This document shows, piece after piece, positions 1 through 6,463 of a stretch of DNA of 8,456 nt (position 1 is the stretch's first letter; the number at the start of each line of letters is the position of its first letter). The notes under the pieces are model-generated. The model saw only the letters and a program-made list of their open reading frames with translations, made no database searches and was not told the DNA's origin. The position numbers were made by a program, and so were the translations under genes. Source of the stretch: an uncultured Eubacteriales bacterium (GTDB lineage Bacteria; Bacillota; Clostridia; Oscillospirales; Acutalibacteraceae). The stretch is taken from positions 1-8,456 of the forward strand of contig ONEU01000086.1 in the NCBI GenBank assembly GCA_900316925.1. Direction: 5' to 3'.

Positions 1-79
1 GCTTGCGGTTCACTACACTTGGCGGTAACTACCCATGACGGGACTTTCACCCGTTAGATTAGTGTCATGCCCGACACAC
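1..79 (-). mobile_element. 5' end of a group II intron (runs out of the window)
   Basis: Read on the minus strand from 79, the sequence begins GTGTGTCGGGCATGAC, which fits the GUGYG 5' boundary and the GTGTGCCCGGCATG start I recall for bacterial class C introns such as those of Bacillus halodurans and Oceanobacillus. Further in, ACGGG-tgaaagt-CCCGT (54 to 38) forms the conserved domain I hairpin with the GGGTGAAAGTCCC signature. Only about 79 nt of domain I are present; the rest, including any reverse transcriptase/maturase ORF, lies left of the window. The insertion point is 9 nt past the hairpin that ends the acyP operon, matching the known preference of class C introns for terminator stems. 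Seen: boundary, hairpin and location. Inferred: class C and whether the intron is complete. Confidence 0.75.
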
Positions 80-88
80 ATGAACAAT

Positions 89-118
89 CGGGACAGTCAC
101 CGGAAGGCGGCTGTCCCG
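89..118 (-). terminator. Hairpin terminator of the MATE-acyP operon, interrupted by the intron
   Basis: CGGGACAG (89-96) pairs perfectly with CTGTCCCG (111-118), with an inner CCG/CGG helix (100-102/108-110) above a three-base bulge. It starts 19 nt after the acyP stop codon on the minus strand. The stem is followed by ATTGTTCAT and then the intron start, so the usual T-tract is only a short TTGTT; the rest may have been displaced by the insertion. Confidence 0.7.
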
Positions 119-136
119 TTCTCTTGCATCCTGATG

Positions 137-418
137 TTATGATTTCACCCGAAAGGCACGTTCCTCCGGGTCCGGCACCATGGAATAACACTCCATGTTC
201 TCGATGCGGACATACGTTCCCCGCTCGATTGCCAGAATCACCTGGTCGATCTGCTGTTCTGTTCCCTGAATCTCCATGGTCACAGAACCGTCATAGTTGT
301 TTCTCACCCAGCCTGTTGTACCGAAATGATCCGCAGCATGACAGGCCCGATAGCGAAAGCCTACCCCCTGTACCCATCCGTGAAATACAAGCCTTTTACG
401 GATGATCTGTTGCTCCAT
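137..418 (-). CDS. acyP: Acylphosphatase
   Basis: A 93-residue protein, the usual size for this family. It should hydrolyse the carboxyl-phosphate bond of acyl phosphates such as acetyl phosphate, carbamoyl phosphate or 1,3-bisphosphoglycerate in the cytoplasm. The family signature is intact: HGWVQGVGFRYR (residues 13-24) supplies the phosphate-binding loop and catalytic Arg22, and GWVRN (36-40) supplies catalytic Asn40, followed by DGSV. The start is supported by AGGAGG (431-426), 7 nt upstream of ATG. It begins 17 nt after the MATE stop codon and is presumably co-transcribed, with the hairpin at 89-118 as the end of the unit. Physiological substrates of bacterial acylphosphatases are mostly unsettled, and the link with the transporter is positional only. 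Confidence 0.95.
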   Translation of the reverse strand: MEQQIIRKRLVFHGWVQGVGFRYRACHAADHFGTTGWVRNNYDGSVTMEIQGTEQQIDQVILAIERGTYVRIENMECYSMVPDPEERAFRVKS

Positions 419-435
419 CCTGATTCCTCCTCTAT

Positions 436-1815
436 TTATACTATGGTATTCTTTGATTCATATTTCTTTGCTTCCTTCCGGATGACACGATACAGCAGGA
501 AAACCGACACTGCCATCATTATCACCTCGGTAATGGGCTGTGCCAGGAGCAATCCGCTGAAGCCGCACAGGTAATTCAACAGCAACAGCAGGGGGATATA
601 CAAAAATAACTGCCGTACCAATGTAATACTGAAAGCATACTGCGGCTTACCCATCGCCTGAAAGGACATCCGGCTCATGGACGTTGCTCCCACAAAGGGC
701 AATATCAGCATCAGCGTGCGAAGTACCCTTGCGCCGATCTCGATCACCTCCCCGGAATCGGTAAATATCCCGATCAACCAGGGGGCACACACGGCATAGA
801 CAGCCATAACCGCCAGTTCCGTCACGCTGACTACAAGGATACCGGATTTCAGCACCTGCAGCATACGGGAAAAATTCTTCGCGCCGAAGCTGTATCCCAT
901 AATGGGCTGCGTTCCAGAAGCAAAGCCCTGATAGATATAATTTCCGAGAGTCAGGAGCTTCTGCGCAATGCCGATTGCCGCAACTGTCAGCTCTCCATAG
1001 GAAACGGCAAGATTATTGTTAATGATAAAGGCTGCCGAAGTGAGCAATGTCTCAAGAGAGGCAGGAACCCCCACCCAGAATATCTCCCGGACTATCTTCC
1101 CCGACGGTCTGAGCCATCTGACGGCCGGCCGCAGCAGACTCTTTTTCCGCAGATAGAAAAGCAGCGATACCGCCATACCGGCACCGTTACCCAGAATGGT
1201 GGCCAGTGCCGCTCCCTGTATCCCCATCCCGAAAGTAAAAATGAACAGAGGGTCTAACGCGATATTGACCACCGTGCCCACCATCATGCCCACAATGGAG
1301 TATTTCACAGACCCTTCACTGCGCAGGAGCTGTCCGAAGGTATAATTACCCATGGTAAACAGACTTCCGGCAAGCAGGATCCCAACATACTGACGGGTGT
1401 ATTCAAAGGTATTGTCCTTCGCACCCAGACCGGTGATGATGGCCGGCAGAAACACCAATCCCACCGCCGTGACGATCAGCGAATTGATCACCGTCAGCAG
1501 GATACCTGTGGTCAATGTGTGATTTGCCTTATCCCGATCATCCGCCCCCAAGCATCTGGCTATCAGCGTTCCGGCACCTGTGCCGGTAATGTTTGCCACC
1601 GCTACACTGATCATCAGCACCGGGTACGCCAGATTGACCGCCGCCAACCGATAATCATCCTTCATCAGTCCGATAAAATAGGTGTCCACAAGATTATAAA
1701 GCACCATGATGAACATTCCGAGAATCAGCGGCACCCCCATTTTTATCACCGCCCTGACCGGTTTCTCATGGCTGAGCGTCTCGATACGCTTGTCATTCTG
1801 CTTCATACGGTTCAT
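436..1815 (-). CDS. MATE family efflux transporter
   Basis: A 459-residue integral membrane protein, typical MATE length, expected to export drugs or organic cations in exchange for Na+ or H+. Many hydrophobic segments run from about residue 24 to 450. Family landmarks in order: GVPLILGMFIMVLYNLVDTY (27-46) in the first helix, GTGAGTLIARCLGA (78-91), LLRSEGSVKY (163-172), NIALDPLFIF (184-193), and QPIMGYSFGAK (303-313), which opens the second repeat half. The open frame reaches a possible ATG at 1995, but that extension would cross the promoter at 1843-1851 and has no family resemblance. I prefer the ATG at 1815, with GGGAGG (1824-1819) just upstream, although its spacing of 3 nt is short; the next in-frame ATG at 1806 has 12 nt. 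Substrate cannot be deduced from sequence. Confidence 0.9.
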   Translation of the reverse strand: MNRMKQNDKRIETLSHEKPVRAVIKMGVPLILGMFIMVLYNLVDTYFIGLMKDDYRLAAVNLAYPVLMISVAVANITGTGAGTLIARCLGADDRDKANHTLTTGILLTVINSLIVTAVGLVFLPAIITGLGAKDNTFEYTRQYVGILLAGSLFTMGNYTFGQLLRSEGSVKYSIVGMMVGTVVNIALDPLFIFTFGMGIQGAALATILGNGAGMAVSLLFYLRKKSLLRPAVRWLRPSGKIVREIFWVGVPASLETLLTSAAFIINNNLAVSYGELTVAAIGIAQKLLTLGNYIYQGFASGTQPIMGYSFGAKNFSRMLQVLKSGILVVSVTELAVMAVYAVCAPWLIGIFTDSGEVIEIGARVLRTLMLILPFVGATSMSRMSFQAMGKPQYAFSITLVRQLFLYIPLLLLLNYLCGFSGLLLAQPITEVIMMAVSVFLLYRVIRKEAKKYESKNTIV

Positions 1816-1840
1816 GTTCCTCCCTCTCATTTTCCGCCTA

Positions 1841-1857
1841 CAATTATAGCACAATTG
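1841..1857 (-). promoter_or_regulatory. Extended -10 promoter of the MATE-acyP operon with an inverted repeat
   Basis: On the minus strand TGCTATAAT (1851-1843) is a perfect -10 box with the TGn extension; no good -35 box lies 17 bp further up. Transcription would start near 1836, leaving a leader of about 20 nt before the ATG at 1815. CAATT (1841-1845) and AATTG (1853-1857) form an inverted repeat around the -10 box and could be an operator, but the arms are only 5 bp. Confidence 0.6.
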
Positions 1858-1965
1858 ACACCATCGGCTGCATCCCGCAAAGATAATTCTCCGTCTTTCC
1901 TCTATTTTCGTCCTTTTAAACAAATACTTGCCGTATAGATTAGTGACAATAACCGTACCATCTTT

Positions 1966-2051
1966 TTTGATCAATAACCTCAAAGCAACAGACACGGGTA
2001 CGCTGATAGAAAACGGAACCTGAAAACACAGCCGTCAGGGAGCGTGACAGC
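1966..2051. repeat. Repeat copy A: conserved 34-nt core with flanking stems
   Basis: The core at 1993-2026 matches copy B (7905-7938) at 31 of 34 positions, including the unbroken 16-mer TGATAGAAAACGGAAC (2004-2019). Upstream, both copies also share TTTGA, a short loop, then CCTCAAAG (1978-1985), so TTTGA/TCAAA can form a hairpin. Downstream, CCTGA (2019-2023) can pair with TCAGG (2035-2039). On the minus strand the flank 2051-2031 forms a 7-bp stem GCTGTCA/TGACGGC with one G-U pair, followed by TGTGTTTTC, so a terminator-like reading is also possible. The family is unknown to me; candidate structured RNA or relic of a mobile element. Confidence 0.6.
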
Positions 2052-2175
2052 ACAAAGTCGGACACCGCCTCACGGAAATCTATTTTGTAAAAACCTTGTC
2101 TGAAAGTCCCTGCAGCTTCTTCGTCAACAACGATGAGAAGTGAGTGTTTACCGACAGCGAATTATGGAAAGGGGT

Positions 2176-2217
2176 CCGGGGAAAACCTTTTTTTCGCCAG
2201 AAAAAGGTTTTCCCTGG
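2176..2217. repeat. Strong 17-bp inverted repeat with 8-nt loop
   Basis: CCGGGGAAAACCTTTTT (2176-2192) pairs with AAAAAGGTTTTCCCTGG (2201-2217) around TTCGCCAG; the only non-Watson-Crick position is one G-T pair. No T-tract follows the stem on either strand and no gene ends here, so a simple terminator is unlikely. It may belong to a family of dispersed palindromic intergenic repeats, but a second copy is not present in this window. Confidence 0.7.
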
Positions 2218-2264
2218 TAACTGGCAGGTCAGAACGGATTTCCCTGACACCGCCTCCGGGGGAA

Positions 2265-2328
2265 TTGCATCGGGAGAGGAACTGTGATATAATCGAGAAG
2301 GAAATGCAATCCTATCAGAAAACGGAGG
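2265..2328 (+). promoter_or_regulatory. Promoter and ribosome site of the dehydrogenase-phosphatase operon
   Basis: TTGCAT (2265-2270) and a perfect TATAAT (2288-2293) are separated by 17 bp, and the -10 box carries the TGn extension (TGATATAAT). Transcription should start near 2300. GGAGG (2324-2328) lies 10 nt before the ATG at 2339, slightly farther than usual. Confidence 0.7.
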
Positions 2329-2338
2329 TCTATTAAAG

Positions 2339-3400
2339 ATGAACCAGCATACAAGATTCAATCTTCCTATTTGTCTGGCTGTGGAAGAGGATGCGTTTTT
2401 TCATTCGGATGAAATTGTCAGGCGCTATATTCCCGAAATCATCGGTCAGAAAACTCTCGTCGTTTCCGAGCAGTTCCTCATTGATCTCTACAAAGAAAAA
2501 ATTACCGATATCAGCAGCGATTTCGGTAATGCCGAGATCCTCGCGATCCGGAACGCCAGCTTTGATGAGGCTGTATCCATTGCCAAAAAGGTCTGTATCG
2601 AGGATATCAGGGTCATTATCGGCATCGGCGGCGGCAGAGTGCTCGACACCGCTAAATATGCCGCTCATATCAGCAAGGCCGTGTACATCTGTATGCCGAC
2701 TTCCCTGAGTAACGATTCCCTTGCCTCTCCCTTTTCGGTTCTCGAAACCGAGGGGATGGCAAGAAAAACCATCGCCTGCAAGATTCCTACTGCCATTATT
2801 GTGGATACCGATATGATTACAAAAGCCCCTATCGGTCAGACGCTCTCCGGCATCGGTGATACCATCGCCAAACATACCGCGCTGTATGACTGGAAGCTCT
2901 CCGCCACTAAAACCGGCACTAACGTGGAAGACTTCGCATACGCCCTGGCACGCATGAGTTATGATTCCGTCTACCACTGTGACGAAAAAGACCTGACCAG
3001 CCGTGTGTTCATCCGTATTTTGTCCAGAGCGCTGGTCATGGGCGGACTTGCGATGGAGATCGCCGGCTCTTCCCGTCCCTGCAGCGGCAGTGAACATCTC
3101 TTTGCTCACGCGATCGAGGAATACTATCCCAATGTTAAAATCTCCCACGGATTAGCGGTGGCCATCGGCAGTATCCCTGCCTGCACCTTCCAGGGGCAGT
3201 CACCCGACGGGCTCATCAGCTTCTTCCACACCTACGGTCTCGATTTTAACCCCAAGTCCTACGGCATCACCGAAGAGATGTTTGCCGATATGTGGAAAAA
3301 GGCGCGCACCGTCCGTCAGGGTAGGATCACCATCCTGAGTGAGCTCCCCCACGACAGGGCACAGCTGAACGATATTTATAACAGGATGGTTGAAAGCTGA
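2339..3400 (+). CDS. Iron-containing alcohol dehydrogenase family, sn-glycerol-1-phosphate dehydrogenase-like
   Basis: A 353-residue soluble enzyme of the iron-dependent alcohol dehydrogenase/dehydroquinate synthase-like fold. The N-terminal nucleotide-binding half has IGIGGGRVLDTAKYAA (94-109), where GGG is the NAD(P) loop. PTSLSNDSLASPFSVL (120-135) resembles the segment typical of glycerol-1-phosphate dehydrogenases (EgsA/AraM). Likely metal ligands are Asp174 (GIGDTIAK), His253 (SGSEHLFAH) and His270 (ISHG), all present. The likely reaction is reversible reduction of dihydroxyacetone phosphate or a related keto-phosphate. PcrB, the partner of AraM in Bacillus, is not nearby; instead a HAD phosphatase overlaps the stop codon, so a dehydrogenase-then-dephosphorylation route to a polyol is plausible. 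Exact substrate is uncertain; glycerol dehydrogenase is an alternative. Confidence 0.88.
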   Translation: MNQHTRFNLPICLAVEEDAFFHSDEIVRRYIPEIIGQKTLVVSEQFLIDLYKEKITDISSDFGNAEILAIRNASFDEAVSIAKKVCIEDIRVIIGIGGGRVLDTAKYAAHISKAVYICMPTSLSNDSLASPFSVLETEGMARKTIACKIPTAIIVDTDMITKAPIGQTLSGIGDTIAKHTALYDWKLSATKTGTNVEDFAYALARMSYDSVYHCDEKDLTSRVFIRILSRALVMGGLAMEIAGSSRPCSGSEHLFAHAIEEYYPNVKISHGLAVAIGSIPACTFQGQSPDGLISFFHTYGLDFNPKSYGITEEMFADMWKKARTVRQGRITILSELPHDRAQLNDIYNRMVES

Positions 3401-4029
3401 TGAAAACAGGACTGATTTTTGATATGGACGGAACCCTCTGGGATTCCTCGAAAAATGTAGCCGCCTCCTGGACGGAAAAGGTACGGCAACTGGGCTACGA
3501 CAGACCGCCGATCACCCAAGAGGACATAATGAAGGTGATGGGGCTGACAATGGACAGACTCGCCGATATCATTTTCAGCGATCTGCCGAAAGACGAACGC
3601 ATGAAGCTGCTGGAGCTTTGCGGTGAATACGAGAATGACTTTCTCCGGCAGTACGGCGGGGTTCTTTATCCCGAGCTGGAGGAGACTCTCGCACGTCTCA
3701 GAGAGTCGTATTCCCTCTACATTGTCAGCAACTGTCAGAAAGGCTATATCGAAGCCTTCCTGGAGCATTACGGCTTTTGGAAATACTTTGACGACATTGA
3801 ATGCTACGGCAACAACCTCCTTGAAAAGAGCGACAATATCGCATTGCTTGCCCAAAGGAACCATCTGGACCGTGCCTTTTATATCGGCGATATCCAGGGT
3901 GACTATGACGCCACAACAAAAGCAGGTCTGCCGTTCATTCATGCCGCATACGGATTCGGCACCATTCAGCAGGAGGTCCCGGAGCTGCAGGCGTTCCGTG
4001 ACCTTCCGGAATTACTCAAAAACCTCTGA
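3400..4029 (+). CDS. HAD-superfamily hydrolase (phosphoglycolate phosphatase-like)
   Basis: A 209-residue subfamily I phosphatase. The four HAD motifs are visible: DMDGT (8-12) with nucleophile Asp8 and acid/base Asp10, Ser110 in YIVSN, Lys143 in EKSDN, and GDIQGD (163-168) with the Mg2+-binding acids Asp164 and Asp168. An alpha-helical cap fits between the first two motifs (about 15-90), as in Gph/PGMB-type enzymes. The start codon shares one base with the upstream stop (TGATG), so translation is probably coupled and the two enzymes likely act in one pathway. Candidate substrates are small phosphorylated polyols or sugars made by the dehydrogenase; this is inference from context, since HAD sequence does not predict substrate. 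Confidence 0.92.
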   Translation: MKTGLIFDMDGTLWDSSKNVAASWTEKVRQLGYDRPPITQEDIMKVMGLTMDRLADIIFSDLPKDERMKLLELCGEYENDFLRQYGGVLYPELEETLARLRESYSLYIVSNCQKGYIEAFLEHYGFWKYFDDIECYGNNLLEKSDNIALLAQRNHLDRAFYIGDIQGDYDATTKAGLPFIHAAYGFGTIQQEVPELQAFRDLPELLKNL

Positions 4030-4043
4030 CATACGATCCCAAC

Positions 4044-4084
4044 AAGGCCTCCCCATGGATATCCATCCATGCGGGGGCCTTTCT
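4044..4084 (+). terminator. Long hairpin ending the dehydrogenase-phosphatase operon
   Basis: AAGGCCTCCCCATGGAT (4044-4060) pairs with ATCCATGCGGGGGCCTT (4065-4081) around a four-base loop; there is one C-C mismatch and one G-T pair in 17. It begins 14 nt after the HAD stop codon. The trailing T-tract is short (TTTCT), so it may terminate imperfectly. On the opposite strand the stem is followed by TTGTTGG, so it could also act as a second stop for transcripts from the right. Confidence 0.72.
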
Positions 4085-4196
4085 GACTGCAGATACATCG
4101 CGATTTGCTTTTGCGGGACAGGTTCAATCCGCTTGCAAGGCACACAGTGTTCCTCCCTCTCATGTGCATCAACGGATGTCATAACCTCCAAAAGCG

Positions 4197-4225
4197 AAAA
4201 ACCTCCGCAAGCTTTCCTGCGGAGG
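4197..4225 (-). terminator. Rho-independent terminator of the glutamate-cysteine ligase operon
   Basis: On the minus strand CCTCCGCA (4225-4218) and TGCGGAGG (4209-4202) make a perfect 8-bp GC-rich stem with an 8-nt loop, followed directly by TTTTT (4201-4197). It lies 19 nt beyond the stop codon of the last gene and faces the plus-strand hairpin at 4044-4084. The 112 nt between the two hairpins show nothing I can name. Confidence 0.9.
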
Positions 4226-4244
4226 CTGTGGGTTACCTTCTCTC

Positions 4245-5627
4245 TTATCTGCCGTAATCACGGATAATTTCATCAATGTGGCTGCCGCTTTCCAGGCGCT
4301 CCAGCATGGTCTCTGCCGGATTTGTCCGACGCTCCACACGCTCATACAGCGGGGTCAGATAGATTTCTTCCCCGAACCCTCTCTCTGTCAGCCCCTGCCG
4401 GCAGAGATCAAGGATCCGCTTTGTCAGCGCATACATCCCGTCCCGGTTAATATATCCCGGCAGTTCACGCCGTACCAACTGACGGCGTAGTTCCGCTGCA
4501 TTATAACCGTTGTGATAAAGAGAGTTATCCTCGTCCATCAGGGCTTTTACCTCTGCCGTTTTCTGCAGCAGCCCCAGATGAAAGGCGGAAACCGTCATCA
4601 CATCACGGATTGGCTGACAGCAGGCACTGCGGAACTCAATTGTCCCCCGGAAGGTGAGATCCTCGAATTTGAATGTCCGCAGATAGGCAAGATCCTCCGG
4701 TTCCGGCTGGAAGGTAACAGAGCGGATCTCCCCGTCCTCAAGATATTCCCCTGTCAGACGGTCGAGGGTGAAGTATTCGAGGATGTTCACGGGCTTGAAA
4801 TTAAGGTATTTGCCGCCGCGCTCCACACAGTAGATGGCTGCTGTCGAGATATAATTCAGCAGGTCTTCCACAGTGGTGATCTCACAGTCATACATTCCCA
4901 CATTATGAGGATTGATGCCGTGAGTGCTGTTCTCCCAGAGCATATCCCGGCAGCACAGCAGTTCCTTGTTCTCTCCCAGCAGTACCGAATTATTGAACAG
5001 CAGCGCCTTGACGGGTTCAAGCTGATTGAAGGTATTGACCACTTCGGGCAGCTTCTCCTTTGTCACGTCAAGCTGCACCTGGGATGCACTGGAAAACATC
5101 CCGAACTGGGGATACTGATGGAAGTACATGGGTAGCCAGGCATATTTCGAGAAGGAAGACAGATGGTGGAAAAGCATTTTATACCTGCCGTTCTCGATCG
5201 GAATATTATTATTCACCTTCCGGTTCGGATTGATACCCATACCGGTCAGCGTGTAATGGTAAGGTCTGAAATAATCCTGCACAAAATCATAGTACCGACG
5301 GAAACGTCCGTGAATCGTGTGCAGTTCCTCTTCCTTACCAAAGGAAAATTCCATATTATTATAGGAACAGTCGTAGGAAAACACATCCCCGTTCTCCTGG
5401 TTGACGGCGGAGTAAATGTGTCCCTGCTCGTCAATACCAGTGGGAACAAATCCAAATTCCTTGAGAAATGCCGATGTCAGCTGATGAACGATCTCAAAAT
5501 CAACTTCCTTATGCTCCAGATTGACGATCGGCATCTCGATCTCCACGCCGATAAAGGTGCCCTGCTTCGTTTCAGTGGGTTTGATATAGCGCCGGTACAG
5601 TCCCTGCATGATTTCTTCTTTTGTCAT
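4245..5627 (-). CDS. Glutamate-cysteine ligase family 2 (GCS2, plant/EgtA type)
   Basis: A 460-residue carboxylate-amine ligase, probably joining the gamma-carboxyl of glutamate to cysteine or another amine with ATP. Landmarks are GVEIEMPI (27-34), carrying metal-binding glutamates near the N terminus, ASQVQLDV (181-188), and RGTIEFRSACCQP (327-339), which fits the conserved arginine/acidic block of this family. It is the last gene of a three-gene operon, 62 nt after the amidotransferase stop, with AAGGTGAG about 5 nt before the ATG. The same operon starts with a glutamate-cysteine ligase of a different family, so this copy may use another acceptor or act on another step. EgtA of ergothioneine synthesis is of this type, but no EgtB or EgtD is in the window. 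YbdK-like ligases are the alternative. Confidence 0.87.
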   Translation of the reverse strand: MTKEEIMQGLYRRYIKPTETKQGTFIGVEIEMPIVNLEHKEVDFEIVHQLTSAFLKEFGFVPTGIDEQGHIYSAVNQENGDVFSYDCSYNNMEFSFGKEEELHTIHGRFRRYYDFVQDYFRPYHYTLTGMGINPNRKVNNNIPIENGRYKMLFHHLSSFSKYAWLPMYFHQYPQFGMFSSASQVQLDVTKEKLPEVVNTFNQLEPVKALLFNNSVLLGENKELLCCRDMLWENSTHGINPHNVGMYDCEITTVEDLLNYISTAAIYCVERGGKYLNFKPVNILEYFTLDRLTGEYLEDGEIRSVTFQPEPEDLAYLRTFKFEDLTFRGTIEFRSACCQPIRDVMTVSAFHLGLLQKTAEVKALMDEDNSLYHNGYNAAELRRQLVRRELPGYINRDGMYALTKRILDLCRQGLTERGFGEEIYLTPLYERVERRTNPAETMLERLESGSHIDEIIRDYGR

Positions 5628-5689
5628 AGTTTCTCACCTTCATTTATCAATACGATCCATTATTCCATCATTTGTTTTCTGTCAGCCGT

Positions 5690-6463
5690 TTACAGATTGG
5701 CAAAGATGCGATACAGCAGCTTCATGGATTCTTCGCTTTCAAAGTATTCATGCCCGTGATTGGTGCCGGTCCGGAACAGCTTTCCCTTGTAAAAAGCAAG
5801 CAGTCTTGTGAACGGAAGCGGCTGCCATGCTTCCTCGCTGAGAGGAACGGTTGCAAACAGGGTGGTATTCTCCCTCGTCAGATAAAAAAGCGTTCCGCGG
5901 CAATTGGTATGTGCATAAAGATACTTGCCGTCCGAAAACAGCAGGTTCAGCTTGTTATCCTTCGCCATGTCGCAGATGATGGCATCAAAGAGGTCAAACC
6001 GTTCTGCAAATTCCAGTCTGGCGCCCTTCTTGTTCTGCGCTTCATTCAGCCGCTCGATCAGATACAGGATGATCCGCTCACTGTCGGTATCCCCATTCTG
6101 CTTCTGCACATAGCTGTTCAACGGCGGGTAATCAAAGATCGTCCCATTATGGATGAGCGTCCAACGGCGGCCGGTATTATCCCTGGCGGTGAACGGGTGG
6201 CAGTTCTTGTACTCTACATTACCGATCGTCGCATACCGGATATGCGCCAGGATCAGCTTCGCACTCACCGCCTGTGACAAGCGCTCTTTCAGGTAATTGC
6301 TGTCAGATGCCCGTATGCTCTCTTTCTCAACCAGGGCGCTTTCACGCGACAGACAGGCCAGTCCCCATCCATGCGGATGATGGCTGCTGTGGCTGAAAAA
6401 CGTGCGGAGGTAGCCATTGGCTGTAAAATCATTTTGGGATGACACCCCGAAGATCTCACACAT
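5690..6463 (-). CDS. Class II glutamine amidotransferase, YafJ/EgtC-like
   Basis: A 257-residue stand-alone N-terminal-nucleophile amidotransferase. The start at 6463 is chosen because it gives MCEIFG, exposing Cys2 as nucleophile after Met removal; AAAGGAG (6479-6473) is 8-9 nt upstream. An upstream ATG at 6493 would bury this cysteine. Other active-site blocks are present: HPHGWGLA (29-36), HIRYAT with Arg76 (74-79), HNGTIF (105-110) with the oxyanion Asn-Gly, and GDTDSER (124-130) with Asp125 to bind the glutamate alpha-amino group. There is no synthase or acceptor domain. It overlaps the upstream ligase gene by 8 nt and is followed by a second ligase. By analogy with EgtC, which removes glutamate from a gamma-glutamyl intermediate, it may hydrolyse a gamma-glutamyl product of its neighbours; this role is inferred. 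Confidence 0.9.
   Translation of the reverse strand: MCEIFGVSSQNDFTANGYLRTFFSHSSHHPHGWGLACLSRESALVEKESIRASDSNYLKERLSQAVSAKLILAHIRYATIGNVEYKNCHPFTARDNTGRRWTLIHNGTIFDYPPLNSYVQKQNGDTDSERIILYLIERLNEAQNKKGARLEFAERFDLFDAIICDMAKDNKLNLLFSDGKYLYAHTNCRGTLFYLTRENTTLFATVPLSEEAWQPLPFTRLLAFYKGKLFRTGTNHGHEYFESEESMKLLYRIFANL

Larger units (their letters stand above)
1816..2338. other. Divergent intergenic region between MATE and the dehydrogenase
   Basis: This 523-bp stretch has no convincing gene. It contains the MATE promoter (1841-1857), repeat copy A (1966-2051), a long hairpin (2176-2217), and the plus-strand promoter and ribosome site of the dehydrogenase (2265-2328). From about 2052 to 2175 I see only a weak imperfect hairpin around CTTCTTCGT (2116-2124) and nothing I can name. 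Short open frames here lack ribosome sites and family resemblance. Confidence 0.7.

Noticed and set aside
67..405. Plus-strand open frame opposite acylphosphatase
   Set aside because: Antisense to a gene with an intact catalytic signature, and it begins inside the intron end.
1816..1995. N-terminal extension of the MATE protein to an ATG at 1995
   Set aside because: It crosses the extended -10 promoter, runs into repeat copy A, lacks a ribosome site and adds about 60 residues not seen in MATE proteins.
2080..2361. Minus-strand open frame of 93 residues upstream of the dehydrogenase
   Set aside because: It translates through the long hairpin and promoter region, giving low-complexity Phe/Lys-rich sequence typical of spurious frames over palindromes.
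2333..3148. Long minus-strand open frame (271 residues) opposite the dehydrogenase
   Set aside because: It is antisense to a gene with clear family motifs, has no recognisable domain, and reflects codon bias of the real gene.
4104..4140. tRNA-like T-arm motif GGTTCAATCC between the facing terminators
   Set aside because: No proper 5-bp T-stem, no anticodon or D-arm and no acceptor pairing can be drawn around it.
4148..4163. Sixteen bases identical to the ribosome-site region of the MATE gene (1815-1830)
   Set aside because: The match covers a purine-rich ribosome-site-like string, flanks are unrelated, and the open frame following it (68 residues) reads through the facing hairpin without family resemblance. 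Probably chance or a very short relic.
4512..5759. Plus-strand open frames (about 200 residues each) opposite the GCS2 ligase
   Set aside because: Both mirror a well-supported gene on the other strand and lack a ribosome site or family resemblance.
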